A stretch of 64,000 bases of DNA from Punica granatum (taxonomy: Eukaryota; Streptophyta; Magnoliopsida; Myrtales; Lythraceae). The position numbers were made by a program, and so were the translations under genes. The stretch is taken from contig NC_045127.1 in the NCBI RefSeq assembly GCF_007655135.1, forward strand, positions 40,187,538 to 40,251,537, in the 5' to 3' direction. Below, piece by piece: positions 1 through 9,966 of the stretch (within the stretch, counting starts at the first letter, position 1; each line of letters begins with the position of its first letter). Below the pieces are notes generated by a model that saw only the letters and a list, made by a program, of their open reading frames with translations, made no database searches and was not told the origin of the DNA.

Positions 1-63
1 CCCCTCGGCTCCTCTCTTCTCCAGCCGACTGTAAAATCCGGCCTCCTCCTCCCCGAAATCCAT
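1..63 (-). CDS. possible N-terminal end of a gene running off the left edge
   Basis: On the - strand an ATG at 63-61 opens 21 codons that stay open to the window edge. The peptide is acidic and glutamate-rich (it starts MDFGEEEAGFYSRLEKRGAE). The sequence upstream of the ATG (64-130) is GC-rich, unlike the AT-rich intergenic DNA further right, which fits a first exon and 5' leader. I do not recognise the protein. The stretch is too short to exclude chance. What is seen is an open frame with gene-like composition; that it is a real gene is inference. Confidence 0.3.
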   Translation of the reverse strand, partial: MDFGEEEAGFYSRLEKRGAEG

Positions 64-1033
64 TCTCCCCCCGCCTTTGGCGCCGGTCACGGCTGCCTTA
101 TGCGGCGTAACGACTGTGCCACCACTTACCGTGACCATTGCGGGCTAGGACTGGAGGGGAAAACTCGAGGGGAGGACGGATCCGAGTCACCGGGAGCGAC
201 TGCAAGTCAAGAGGTCGATTTCGACTCTCAGGCAACTGCAATCGATGACCCGTGCCGAGGAGCGTGCGTGCATGCAGGCTGCCGCTCGTCTGCCCAGAGG
301 GCTGACGAGAAAGTACGAATAGAAATAGCAGAAGCCTGGGATAGCATCTCCATCATATTCCCAAAGTTTTTACCCATTTTCTTTTCTCCTCATTCTTTTG
401 ACTCTTCAGCTCCCCCATCTTTAGAATGACGTATAATAATAAGCATAGCTTCTTGCTTTGCTATGAGAGTTAAAGCATGGCATTTCCACGATTAAATAAT
501 ATTTCATTCTGGTTGTTGCCCCCATTAAGCCGAGCCTTAGTAGAAGTGGGTAGCGGACTCAGTCAGTTCAGTTACTCTTCTTTCTTTCGTAAGCCTTAGG
601 AAAGGAGAGATTCGGTCACTCAACCTTAATCCGACCCATGAAAACCCAGCACACAGAGACAAAGGAGAACAGAAAACCAAAGTGCGAAAATATCAAACTG
701 GACTTGCAAAGATTAGTTCCTCGTCAACCTCAATCAACCCATACGATTCCACAGTTTCATCACCACATGCAATAAGCGAACTGAAATGGCAATCATCTGA
801 ACGCATTCATCACCAAACCAAAATTCGAAATCTAAACTGTATTTCCTTAATCGACCCAATGATTCGACATGTAATTGGCGCTGATACCAATTGAAAGAAC
901 AACAATATTACATGCCGATGTCATCGGGTCGAGAATACAATCAATTTAAATGCGTACCTGATTCCGAGTCTACACAATCGACACCACCTTTTTCTATTTC
1001 TCTTTTCTCTCTGGCTTCGTCTTAAGCACAGTG
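64..1033. other. non-coding stretch, moderately GC-rich at the left
   Basis: No supported gene. If the - strand start at 63 is real, roughly 64-450 would be its 5' leader or promoter. A 109-codon + strand frame at 100-429 overlaps it but shows no recognisable domain, and I do not call it. Nothing repetitive is apparent up to about 1030. Confidence 0.3.
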
Positions 1034-1167
1034 GTTTTTGTGAGAGAGAATTTCCATTAAGAAGGGAAATTATATGAAGGATAAAGTGTCTTCAGTCTCT
1101 TTTTGTGAGAGACAATTTCCATTAAGGAGGGAAATTGAATGAAGGACAAAGTGTCCTTTAAGTCTCT
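1034..1167. repeat. tandem duplication of about 66 bp
   Basis: A unit reading roughly TTTTTGTGAGAGAGAATTTC...GAAGGACAAAGTGTC occurs twice in direct succession (about 1034-1100 and 1101-1167) with a few substitutions and a small indel. It lies directly left of a second, unrelated tandem pair. Confidence 0.7.
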
Positions 1168-1182
1168 AAGGATCGAATTTGA

Positions 1183-1371
1183 GACTTAACGCGTGTATTA
1201 GGTGTGACGTGCTATCCGGAAACTGTAACCCCTCAATTGCATTTAAGCATGAGATTAGTGTAATACCTAATTCCGCGACTTAACGCGTGTATTACGTGTG
1301 ACGTGCAACCCGGAAACTATAACCCCCTCAATTGCATTTAAGCATGAGATTAGTGTAATACCTAATTCCGC
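1183..1371. repeat. tandem duplication of 94/95 bp
   Basis: The unit starts GACTTAACGCGTGTATTA and ends CCTAATTCCGC. It occurs at 1183-1276 and 1277-1371 with only a handful of differences by eye, so the duplication is fairly recent. Function unknown; no coding frame runs through it. Confidence 0.85.
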
Positions 1372-3060
1372 TCGTCATGGGACTAGAAAACACTTACGGT
1401 ATCTGCGCATTAAATCCCACACTCTACTAAGATGTCCATAGCCCCATAATTTAAAAAACTTGATCGATCACTTAATCGGGCCAATTAATAGGATAACGCA
1501 TGATACATGATCAACTAATATATATATATGTTAGACCATATTATGGAACAAAGTTCAACACTGTGTTGAGATTCTTGTCTTGGCACTTTCATTAAGCTAG
1601 TGGTAAAACATGTGCATTCCAGGTGAGTCATTTCTCCTGTAATGTATGCTTTTCGAAAAGTTAACTCACTAATCCGAACAAAGCCATAGAGAGTCTTGCT
1701 TGTAAAGGTTAACTACATACTATACAATGGCAAGCTAAAAGGCATAGGCCGACATAAGACTATTACTTTCGAGATGGATGGCTTAGAAAGCACTGATACG
1801 GGGTTGGAGTTAATCCTTTACACCCTAATAAGTTGGTAGCTCAGTTGACATTCCAAATTTCAAGATCATGGATTCAAGGGTAAAACCAGGACTGCATCAT
1901 ATTTATTGCAACAAATAGGATTTATTATTAAAAAATATCAACTTTTTCGCAGAATCTATTATTATCATAGGTATTTAAAGTAGGTTTCTCAATCCCGTGC
2001 GACGAGAAATCTCCGTTCGTGTAATTTGAGTCTGCCATATAGGATTTTCAAGTAATTCCTCAACTCCTGGTTGAGTGTCTCTTCAGTGACCTTCTTTAAT
2101 TTAATAATGTACCGAAACTAATTCATAAAAAAACTTAATGAAAGTGAGAGGTGAGCGTAGATTTATTGGTATTGTAGCGGTAAAGATATGTTTAATTGTG
2201 CACATTATCTTGTGTTCAAAACTTGACATTCAACTTTTCTTATTATTATTATTATTTTATTTTTGAAAAACAGACATTTTTGGTACTATAATTTTGGTCT
2301 CAATCAATTTCGCTCTTATAAATTTCAAAAAAAGCATAATAAATCCTATATATTTGGTCCACTAGATAATTTTGGTCCGTTCCATGAAGGGGCATTATGG
2401 AGTTGCTAATGTGAAATTGACGCCGTTAATTTTGCCCACGTGGTAATTTGTTATTGGTTGCAAATTAAAATCATTTAAAAATTAAAAGAAAAATGAGAAA
2501 TTAAAATTAAATAAATTAATTACATTAAAAAAAAAACCAACCCTGAGGGGCTGGGTGATCACCAAGAGAGGGGATTGGATTAGGGACTCGCCCTTTCGGG
2601 CCCCTAGCAAAGTGGCACACATATCATGTGTCCAATATATTATTGAACTTTTAAAACTTAGAGTTGCAAATTTGTAGCTCCCGTTACTACAAAATGTACG
2701 AATTATCATATCTTTCCAATATCAATAAGCGAAATATGTATTATTAAATATAACTATTCATGTGGAAAGTTGTATTAAATTTAGCATTATACCGTATACT
2801 ATTTATGAATAAATTTCTATGAAAAATAAATAAAACAATCTAATAAATATATTTCAAATAACTATAAAAACTTCAATTAAAAAAGAGTAACAACATAATA
2901 ATAATAAATCTATACTCTCAATCAATATTACATCTACTAATATATAATATTACATATAAACCATAAACATAATAAATCATAGAAACAAAAAGATTTAGTT
3001 ATTTATTTATGATAAATTAACAAAATAATATTACAAGCGCTCACGCAATGCTGGGGTCTC
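1372..3060. other. AT-rich intergenic stretch with tRNA-like SINE remnants
   Basis: No gene seen. At about 1833-1880 there is a pol III promoter-like pair: an A-box-like GTTGGTAGCTCAGTTG and, about 30 bases on, a B-box-like GGATTCAAGGG. This suggests a decayed tRNA-derived SINE head, but no poly-A tail or target-site duplication was found. From 2.27 to 2.5 kb the sequence contains phrases typical of plant TIR elements (TTTTGGTCCACTAG and similar). 2.7-3.0 kb is featureless and AT-rich. Confidence 0.35.
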
Positions 3061-3241
3061 AAGTCTAGTTGAAATTTTAATACGAGGTTTTAAAAGTTGT
3101 ACAACTACAATTTTAGTTGCGCGTTTAACACAATGTCATTTGACAGAGTTTGCCAACATGGCACATGGAAGTTGATCAAGTGGGCTGGTTAAAATTTTAT
3201 ACTAGAAATATATAAAAATTTGGAAAAGAATAAAAAAAAAA

Positions 3242-4368
3242 GTAAATATCATATGCACTCCCTAAGCTTTCCTCACCTGTTACAATCACTCCCCAAATTT
3301 TTCCCCGAATTAACATGAATGAAAAATGTTACTCCCAGTAGATTCAAAAGTAAAGAGATGTCTCCTTAAAATACCGAAATGCCCTTCCCAACTTTTGCTT
3401 CTTTCCCATATCACGGGCATCTAAAAGGAAAAAACGCATTTTAAATAAGTTAATGCTAATGAACCAAGTTGAACCCAGAATATTAAATCCAAAAGTCATC
3501 TTAGTGTTATTGATTATTTTTAAATGTAAAGAACCTATTTATTGTTCATCCACTCTTATTATAAAGATCTACAATTGTTTCACTGAAAAAAGTATCATCG
3601 ATTTATAACTAAAAATAAAATTATATACAGAATGAAGATTAAAAGGTTAAAAAAAAACATATTCTTGCTACTTAAGATTATAATAAAAGAGATTATATAA
3701 GTATATCATTGATATGCCCAGGTAAGAAATAAGAGAAAAGAAAATAGGAGATAATTTTCACGGTAAATTTTTAACCAATGAATATCCCAACTTTTAGTGT
3801 CTATTAATTTTATTCCATGAATTACACTTGAAAAAAAACAAATGAGATAGAAAATGTAATAAGGCCTAGTAGGAATTATTAATTTTGTCAAGGAAAAAAA
3901 ATCGGGTTGAAAAAATAGCGATATCGGTGAATAAATAGATGCAACATTTACAAGAGCAATATGTATGGCAATCATAGATTCCAAAAAAGGTAAAAAACCT
4001 GCGATCAAACACCGCAACTTCGTTATATTGAAAGTGATTATGTTTATATTCGTTTTTCCGATAAAAAAGTATTTAATATTTATTCTTTTCAGGGATGTAC
4101 TCTTATTACATGTTAAATCTTAAATCACGACATTAAGAGCATATTTAACAATTGTATATTTGAAATTGCGTTATCTAATTTTTCTTTCAACTTTAAAAGG
4201 GGGAAATAAAAGGAATGCATGTTGGGTCATTCACTAAGACATCTCTTGATGAAATTTGGGGAGTAACATCTCCATTCAATTTTCGGAATGTAAAACTTCA
4301 CTTTCGAAAGTTCGGAGGATGACATCTATTAATAAAAAATAGCTTAGGGAGTGACATTTATATTTACC
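3242..4368. mobile_element. TIR element, about 1.13 kb (MULE/MITE-like)
   Basis: The left end (GTAAATATCATATGCACTCC, then CTAAGCTTTCC) and the reverse complement of the right end (GTAAATATAAATGTCACTCC, then CTAAGCTATTT) match. The similarity continues inward with CTCCCCAAATTT and GAGATGTC in both arms, giving TIRs of roughly 120 bp. The flanks are runs of A, so a target-site duplication cannot be read. A 103-codon - strand frame at 3706-4017 inside is hydrophobic but not recognisable, and I do not call it a gene. Confidence 0.65.
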
Positions 4369-4473
4369 CAAAAAATTAAAATTCAAAGTGGGGTTGGAGA
4401 GGCGGCAATGGTACCTCACCAGAGCTGCCGGCGTGCTGGAGGGGTAAAGGTCAACGGCCGTCAAGGGCTCGCT

Positions 4474-4521
4474 GATCGGAATCGAAAGAATTTCAAATCT
4501 TGGGGTCTTTCGATTCCGATC
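4474..4521. repeat. perfect 16-bp inverted repeat (hairpin)
   Basis: GATCGGAATCGAAAGA at 4474-4489 is followed 16 bases later by its exact reverse complement at 4506-4521. It sits in a GC-rich island (about 4395-4560) between the inner TIR and the right outer arm. Could be a structural core of the surrounding transposon. Confidence 0.85.
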
Positions 4522-5303
4522 AATGCCAAGGGTCCCACCACCGCTGAGTCCCTCTCTTTCTATATTTTATTTTTCTTCTTATGGTAGCATAGCGTCGACA
4601 GCGGTGAACTTACTAGCAACCCTCTCTTATGTTATGAATTCTTTATATTAATTTTTAAAATATTTTATGAAATTTATTAAAAAATTTAATCAAGCCTACA
4701 TGGTCATCTTCTATGTGCAACGTGGCACCATTAAATGCCACGTTGGTGAGTTTCGCCAAAATTAATGGAAGAAATCTTGTTGTGTTAGACGCGCAATTAA
4801 AATAGCAGTTTGTACATTTATGTGTAATTTTTAAAATTTGTGTTAGGATTAGAAATTTGAGCAAAAATTGTGCTCTTATAGGTAATTAACTCTATTTATC
4901 ATTACATTTTATCCCTTTCTTAATAATATAATTATTTATTTAATTTTAATTAAACATGTGATCTGATCCATCAAATTCTTTATTAAATACGTGAACTCAT
5001 GAATTCATATCTTCACTGGTTCAGTATCCAACCCGTTTTTGATAACAAGGGAAAGTTTGGAGAATACTGAGAATATCCCAACTTCCCCTAGCAAAACAGT
5101 CCCTAGAATTTTCCTTGAGATGATGATTAGCCATAGCAAGAATCAGACAAAAAAAAAATCTAATATGACAGCAAATTATAGTAATGCCTTTAATACTTTC
5201 ATTTCAAACATTTAATATTTCAATTCAAATGTGTAATACTTTTAGTCTCGTGATTAGTATAAATATCTTTTACTTCTACTTTCAGTTCAAGTATTTATTA
5301 ATT

Positions 5304-6077
5304 GAGAAAAAAGTCATTTTTTGTCATCAACCTTACATCTCTTTTTCGTTTTCGTCCTAAACCTTTATTTTTGTTAAAATTCGTGTTTAACGTAGTTCGT
5401 TTTGTTTCTTCCAGTCTTACCATCTACTTTTCAGTTAAAAAAATAATTTTCCATCAAAAAAGATTTAAAAATTATAATTTTATTTAATATATTTAAAAGA
5501 CTAATAATTTTTTTAAAAAAAAGTGAAGGAAAATCGAACTTTAAGGAAAGGAGAAGGGGGAGGGGGCGGTCGAAGCCTTGCCGGCGGCCACCCCTCCCGT
5601 GGCAAGGTCGCCAGTGGGTTTTGGGGTCACTAGCAACCTTGATTCTCAGGGGAGGGGGCTCCACTAGCAGCTACCCTTCCCATAAAGAGGTCGCCAGTGA
5701 ACCCAGAGGCCACCGGCGACCTTGCCGAGGGAAGGGTGGCTATCGGAGGGGTCCCTTCCCCCAAGAATCATGGGGTTCTAGTTTCGACTGGGATCCCTCA
5801 ATTCTTGGGGAGGGGGCCTCGCCGGCGAAGATCTGGCCATCCTCTCTCCCCCTTCTCCGTTCCTTTCTGTTCGACTTCCCCTTTTTATGTTTTTTTTTGT
5901 TTTCAATTTTTTTAAAAAATTATTATTTGACAATATCTTTTTGACAGAAAAGTTAATAATGGAGGATCAACGTAAACAAACGGTGCAATGTTAAGTGCGA
6001 ATTTTGACAAAAGTAAAGGTTTAGGATGAAAACTAAAAAGCGATGCAAGGTTGAGGACCAAAAATAACATTTTTCCT
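5304..6077. mobile_element. Mutator-like TIR element with GC-rich palindromic core
   Basis: The element is flanked by an exact 9-bp direct repeat TTATTAATT (5295-5303 and 6078-6086), the size typical of Mutator-like elements. The terminal inverted repeats begin GAGAAAAAAGTCATTTTTTG on the left and, on the complementary strand, GGAAAAATGTTATTTTTGGT on the right. They continue with CATCAACCTT / CCTCAACCTT and extend about 150 bp. The interior (about 5540-5870) is strikingly GC-rich and itself palindromic: GGCAAGGTCGCC near 5600 and GGCGACCTTGCC near 5715. No transposase is present, so it is non-autonomous. The core may be captured host DNA; the open frames in it (5621-5944, 5697-5915) match nothing I know. 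Confidence 0.85.
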
Positions 6078-6346
6078 TATTAATTCAATTGAAAATTTTT
6101 ATAGTTTGTGCAGTCATTTATCATAAATAATAAAAGTACTGAGTACCCAAGCCGAAAAATACTAAATATTTGAATTTAAAATACTAAATGTGTCATTCTA
6201 ATATTGATGTCTTGTTAGAGTTTCCAAAGAAGAAAATCCATTTACTTTGACCCTGATTCTCCTTCCTAGAAAATTATCAATCTACATGGGTTCAATGTTC
6301 ATAACTGCCACATAGTTGTTTGTAGGCTTGCCCTCTCTTCTGAAGA

Positions 6347-7421
6347 TTTTTGCCCATACTATACTTCTTTTTAAAAATAATTCTCATAATAGACTTCCTC
6401 AAAAACTATTTTTCAAAATAGATTTATGTCAGTTTCTTTATTATCTTTCTAGTCCCTATAACTTATTAATTTGTTTCTTTTAAATCCATTTACAAAAAGC
6501 CTAATTTAGTTATCATCATGAATGAATTATCCACAAATTTGTTTTAAACATATCTTAATATAAATTTTCCGTAAATCAATCTTTAAGGTTTATGGATGAA
6601 ACTACAAAATCAACGTTAGAATTTTGTTAGAGTTTTGTTAAATTAAAAGTATAGGAAACTAGGTAGTCAGAATGTCTTTATGTAGAATAAAAAGAATTAC
6701 GAGAACATATATATTTCTTTTTTTTTCTAGATTTACGAGAATATATATTGACAACTGCAAATTAGTTGATAGGAAGTATGAATATAATAAATCTAGAATA
6801 TGCTCAAGGAAATTAAAATTCTTCCCCTTAAAAACAGTCATAACAATATACAAAATTATCATAATTAAGATGTATAATCTTCATATAATCGTTATACATA
6901 GTGAAAAAACACCAAATTTACAATAAATATGTCATAAGGCATGCATTGTATGTACTAACTTAAACTATTCCCTATTGTTTTATTCCCAAAGTTTAAAATT
7001 ATTTCTAAAATATTAGATTTTCTACGTAAAATTCTCAATAGTATTTTAAACAATTATAACTAGAATTTCTCCAATATTAATATTAATCAAATATATTTTC
7101 TAGCTCACATACTCGAATTAACATAATTCTTAAAAATTTCATGAGCAATCTTCAGAAATTTCTTATATAAATATAAATTTAAATTGATGAGAGAAATTTA
7201 CTAAAAATATTTTATTTGAGAAATAATTACCGAAAAAGTTTATATGAGGAAGGATCATAATAATAAAACAGATTTTTTTAAGGGGATCTAGATAAAACAA
7301 ATCAAAAGTTGTAGGACTAGAAGACTAATCGAAAGAAAAATATAAATCTATTTTGAAAAATAATTTTGGAGAAGTCTATTGTGAAAAATAGTTTTAAAAA
7401 GAAGTTTAGTTTGGGTAAAAA
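6347..7421. mobile_element. TIR element, about 1.07 kb
   Basis: Left arm about 6347-6500 (TTTTTGCCCATACTATACTT...AATAGATTTATG...CTTTCTAGTCC) and right arm about 7265-7421 (reverse complement TTTTTACCCAAACTAAACTT...AATAGATTTATA...CTTCTAGTCC) form inverted repeats of roughly 155 bp. The interior (6.5-7.26 kb) is very AT-rich with no recognisable ORF. No convincing target-site duplication was found, so the superfamily is open. Confidence 0.65.
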
Positions 7422-7563
7422 CTCCCCAACTGAATAAGCTGCTTTTCCTGACTCTCCCCTTCTGTCCCTTTGTTTTTTTTTTGTAAATTTATTTATCTAT
7501 ATATTAATATATATTGATATTTTGTATTTATTTATTTGTAGAAAAAGCTATTTAAGCAAAGTG

Positions 7564-7602
<39 letters not shown>

Positions 7603-7840
7603 AAAATGGAAAGAGAAAGCAAGAGAGAGATGCCACCGCCAGAGTGAGACTGTGAAATGTGAATAAAACCACACACACTCTCTCTCTTCAGAGTCTATGG
7701 AGCTTTCTTCCGCCCTGTTCTATTTTGAACTAGAGGGAGGGTGGTGAGTGTGGTGTCCCCTGCTAGAACCAACCCGCAAACAGAAACAACACAATTTCTC
7801 TATCTTCATGTCATGTGTTCTTAGCAAGAAAACAACACAT
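7422..7840. promoter_or_regulatory. probable former promoter/5' leader of the kinase pseudogene
   Basis: About 420 bases without ORF support. It holds a (GA)n microsatellite at about 7567-7597 and CT/AC-rich leader-like sequence (CACACACACTCTCTCTCTTC near 7672) typical of plant 5' untranslated regions. It lies directly before the ATG of the degenerate receptor-kinase signal peptide. Assignment as promoter is inference from position and composition. Confidence 0.35.
7567..7597. repeat. (GA)n microsatellite
   Basis: About 15 uninterrupted AG dinucleotides, common in plant 5' leaders. Confidence 0.9.
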
Positions 7841-9145
7841 ATGGATCTTCTTCTTCTTCTTCTTCTTCTTCTTCTTCTTCTTCTTCTTCTTCTTCTTCTT
7901 CGCGTTTCCACTCTCCTCCTTGTTATTGATTCTTGAAGCACCCATCTTGATTTCTGCTGTCAGTAACTCACCGCCCATGCCTCCTCCTCCTCCTTCTTCC
8001 TCCATACCATCAGCTCCCAGGTTATCTGGAATCGATCAGTTGAAACATCTGTTGCTTCTGTTTGCCAAAAGGTGGCCTTGATTGAACACAATATGATCCA
8101 GCCTAGTAATTTAGTTGATGTCTCAGTCTGGAGTTGGGGAATCCGATTAACCCTTAAAATGCCGGTAGTTTGGAATGTAGCTGCCCGAGACTAGAACCAG
8201 TAGTCTTTAGGATTGCAGAAGTACATCGAAGCAAGCTGGAAACTTCTTAGTTCTTATGAGTGTGCTCCATCACGATCTGTTGGCTTACTGAGAAGAGTTG
8301 CTACCATTATTGAAGAGATTTTTTTTTTCATTATCGGTATTTCTTTCTTCAGGTAAATTGACTGACAAGAGCGATTCATGCGTTTGGGGTTGTGCTGCTG
8401 GAACTTTTCTTGGGAAGGAAGCCGGTCGAGAAATTGGCACCAGCTCAGTGCCTATCTATTGTCACCTGGGTATGCCATTCTCAGGATCACTCTTAATCTT
8501 CTGCCTTTTCGTTACGGTTTTATTCGATACAAATCGAATATTGTCTAAGAGCTGTCTTCTTGATGCTGCAGACCATGCCACACCTTACTGAAAGATCAAA
8601 GCTTCCAAACATAGTAGACCCCACAATTAAAGATGCCATGGATTTCAAACACTTATATCAGGTTCTCTCATTTCGAATTTTCTGCCTTGACTTTCTGTTC
8701 TGTTTTAGAAGAAAATTACAGATTCCAAGTAGTAAGTGGTCCCTTGTCTTTAAAAAGATTCTGCTAAATTGGTAATAATATGAAAAGATAATCCTATACT
8801 TTGCCAGACCACTGAAAGTAATGCAGTCCGAGTTTTCCCTCAATTCTTTTGGTTTGGATCTTTTTGGTCTTGCAGTCAAGGAATAACTGCGTATCGGTGT
8901 CTTCTGAAAATACTACTTTCAATCTCATTGTGTGATTGATGATAGTATAATTGTGATAAACCTCTTTTTAGGTTGCTGCGGTGGCAGCATTATGCTTGCA
9001 ACCTGAACCGAGCTACCGCCCACTAATAACCGATGTTATGCATTCTCTTATCCCACTTGTACCCATCGAGCTTGGTGGAAACTTACGAGCTACCCAGCCT
9101 CCCATTTCAAGGGATGTCCGGAATGGCCTATGGCAATCGAAGTAG
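7841..9145 (+). pseudogene. receptor-like kinase pseudogene, At1g80640-type
   Basis: Degenerate copy of a plant receptor-like kinase. The 5' piece (7841-about 8040) has ATG followed by a leucine-rich signal peptide built on a CTT microsatellite. A frame change then leads to EAPILISAVSNSPPMPPPPP, like the luminal start of this family. The middle exons are missing. Exon 8353-8469, after a TTTCTTTCTTCAG acceptor, encodes kinase subdomains VIII-IX (KLTDKSD, then LLELFLG and [10 protein letters not shown]) but carries an apparent 2-bp deletion in the codons for the S-Y-A-F-G stretch. Intron 8470-8571, exon 8572-8661 (TMPHLTERSKLPNIVDPTIK, 30 codons in frame), intron 8662-8971, and last exon 8972-9145 ([20 protein letters not shown] onward, ending TAG) are intact with GT-AG borders. 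The ATP-binding loop, the catalytic lysine and the HRD and DFG motifs are absent, so it cannot be an active kinase. The At1g80640-type assignment rests on remembered family motifs. Confidence 0.85.
7846..7901. repeat. (CTT)n microsatellite inside the signal-peptide codons
   Basis: About 18 CTT/TTC units directly after the ATG GAT of the pseudogene. In the ATG frame they encode polyleucine; in the frame that leads into the conserved luminal segment they read as polyphenylalanine. Confidence 0.95.
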
Positions 9146-9146
9146 G

Positions 9147-9148
<2 letters not shown>

Positions 9149-9183
<35 letters not shown>
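9149..9183. repeat. poly-G run of 35 bases
   Basis: An uninterrupted 35-base G homopolymer begins four bases after the stop codon of the kinase pseudogene. Such runs are rare in plant DNA and prone to sequencing and assembly error; the exact length should not be trusted. It could form a G-quadruplex. Confidence 0.9.
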
Positions 9184-9185
<2 letters not shown>

Positions 9186-9622
9186 CATTCTCGGATCTTG
9201 ATCTCTTGAAAATTCGCGTACCCTAGTGGTCGTGAGTTCGATTTCTATTGGATCATTTGGAAGTTTTGTTTCAAGAGGAAGTTGGGCAGAGATGAGAAGT
9301 TCATCCTGATTTGTAAATTCTACAGAATGAGAGATTGTTTTCTGTGACAATAAGATGTCACTGTGCATCCAAAGCAGCTATGTATGTTAAGCCGATTGAG
9401 ATCCATCAAGACTAGACATTATTACTTCCGCTAGCAAATCCTCCAAGATGCTTTGCAGTGTACATCCCTAATTTTTGACAGGTTTTGATGAAATATTTTT
9501 AGAAAAACTAATAGATATTTATATTTTTTCGGTAAGATCACATTATCTTATCAGTTTATTGGCTAAATTGGATCTAAATTAGGAGGTATGTGCAATGTGT
9601 TGAGGGTTTTGAGGGAACGAGG
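9184..9622. other. intergenic stretch, nothing recognised
   Basis: Could include the former 3' untranslated region of the kinase pseudogene. No repeat, RNA gene or credible ORF seen. Confidence 0.3.
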
Positions 9623-9715
9623 AATTTCAAGTGTAATATTCTTGTTGTATTAATCTTCCCCAAATAGGCGGAATTTCAAGTGTTATATTCATGTTGTATT
9701 AATCTTCCCCCAATC
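9623..9715. repeat. tandem duplication of about 48 bp
   Basis: GGAATTTCAAGTGTAATATT...AATCTTCCCCAAATAGGC is followed immediately by a near-copy GGAATTTCAAGTGTTATATT...AATCTTCCCCCAAT. The two units differ at only a few positions. Confidence 0.8.
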
Positions 9716-9792
9716 GGAGCCTACCTGCCAACGACTTTGTACTGTATATATACAGAGAGAGGAGAAACACTCTCCGAGGATCTCTTTTTCAG

Positions 9793-9966
9793 AAGCTGGG
9801 GACGTTCCTCGAAGTGATCCGGAACCACGGGTTGGCCTGGCAGAACACGTACACCGACCGCCTGGCCCCACCACATATCATCGTTGGCAAAACGGACGCA
9901 AATGTGACCATATGGAATCATTTCGGGTCTGCGTCAGAATCCATAAGGAGGGGTTCCATTCTATGA
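9793..9966 (+). pseudogene. unrecognised coding-like fragment, 57 codons
   Basis: Directly after an acceptor-like TCTCTTTTTCAG (9781-9792) an open frame of 57 codons plus TGA reads KLGTFLEVIRNHGLAWQNTY and later APPHIIVGKTDANVTIWNHF. Codon choice and amino-acid mix look like real protein (amphipathic start, few simple repeats), in contrast to the surrounding low-complexity DNA. No upstream exon could be placed. I do not recognise the family. It may be a captured or stranded exon of a host gene or part of an old retroelement. Short - strand frames over the same bases are its shadows. Confidence 0.4.

Larger units (their letters stand above)
3090..4818. mobile_element. outer inverted-repeat element surrounding a second TIR element
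   Basis: Sequence at about 3090-3185 (containing TTGCGCGTTTAACACAA and GGCACATGGAAG) recurs as its reverse complement at about 4690-4818 (CTTCTATGTGCAACGTGGCA and TTGTGTTAGACGCGCAA). The arms are diverged. True ends and target-site duplication were not resolved, so the coordinates mark the recognisable arms only. The inner element at 3242-4368 lies between them, so either one inserted into the other or both belong to one composite element. Superfamily uncertain; Mutator-like is likely from the general look. Confidence 0.5.

Noticed and set aside
1833..1880. tRNA gene
   Set aside because: Only A- and B-box-like pieces are present; no cloverleaf could be formed, so at most a SINE remnant.
3706..4017. 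103-codon hydrophobic - strand ORF considered as an organelle-derived gene
   Set aside because: I could not match it to any plastid or mitochondrial gene; the region is AT-rich and inside a TIR element, so a chance frame is more likely.
7720..8005. Poly-arginine, poly-lysine, poly-leucine and poly-phenylalanine ORFs
   Set aside because: All are different readings of the same CTT microsatellite; only the reading that continues into the luminal segment of the kinase pseudogene has meaning.
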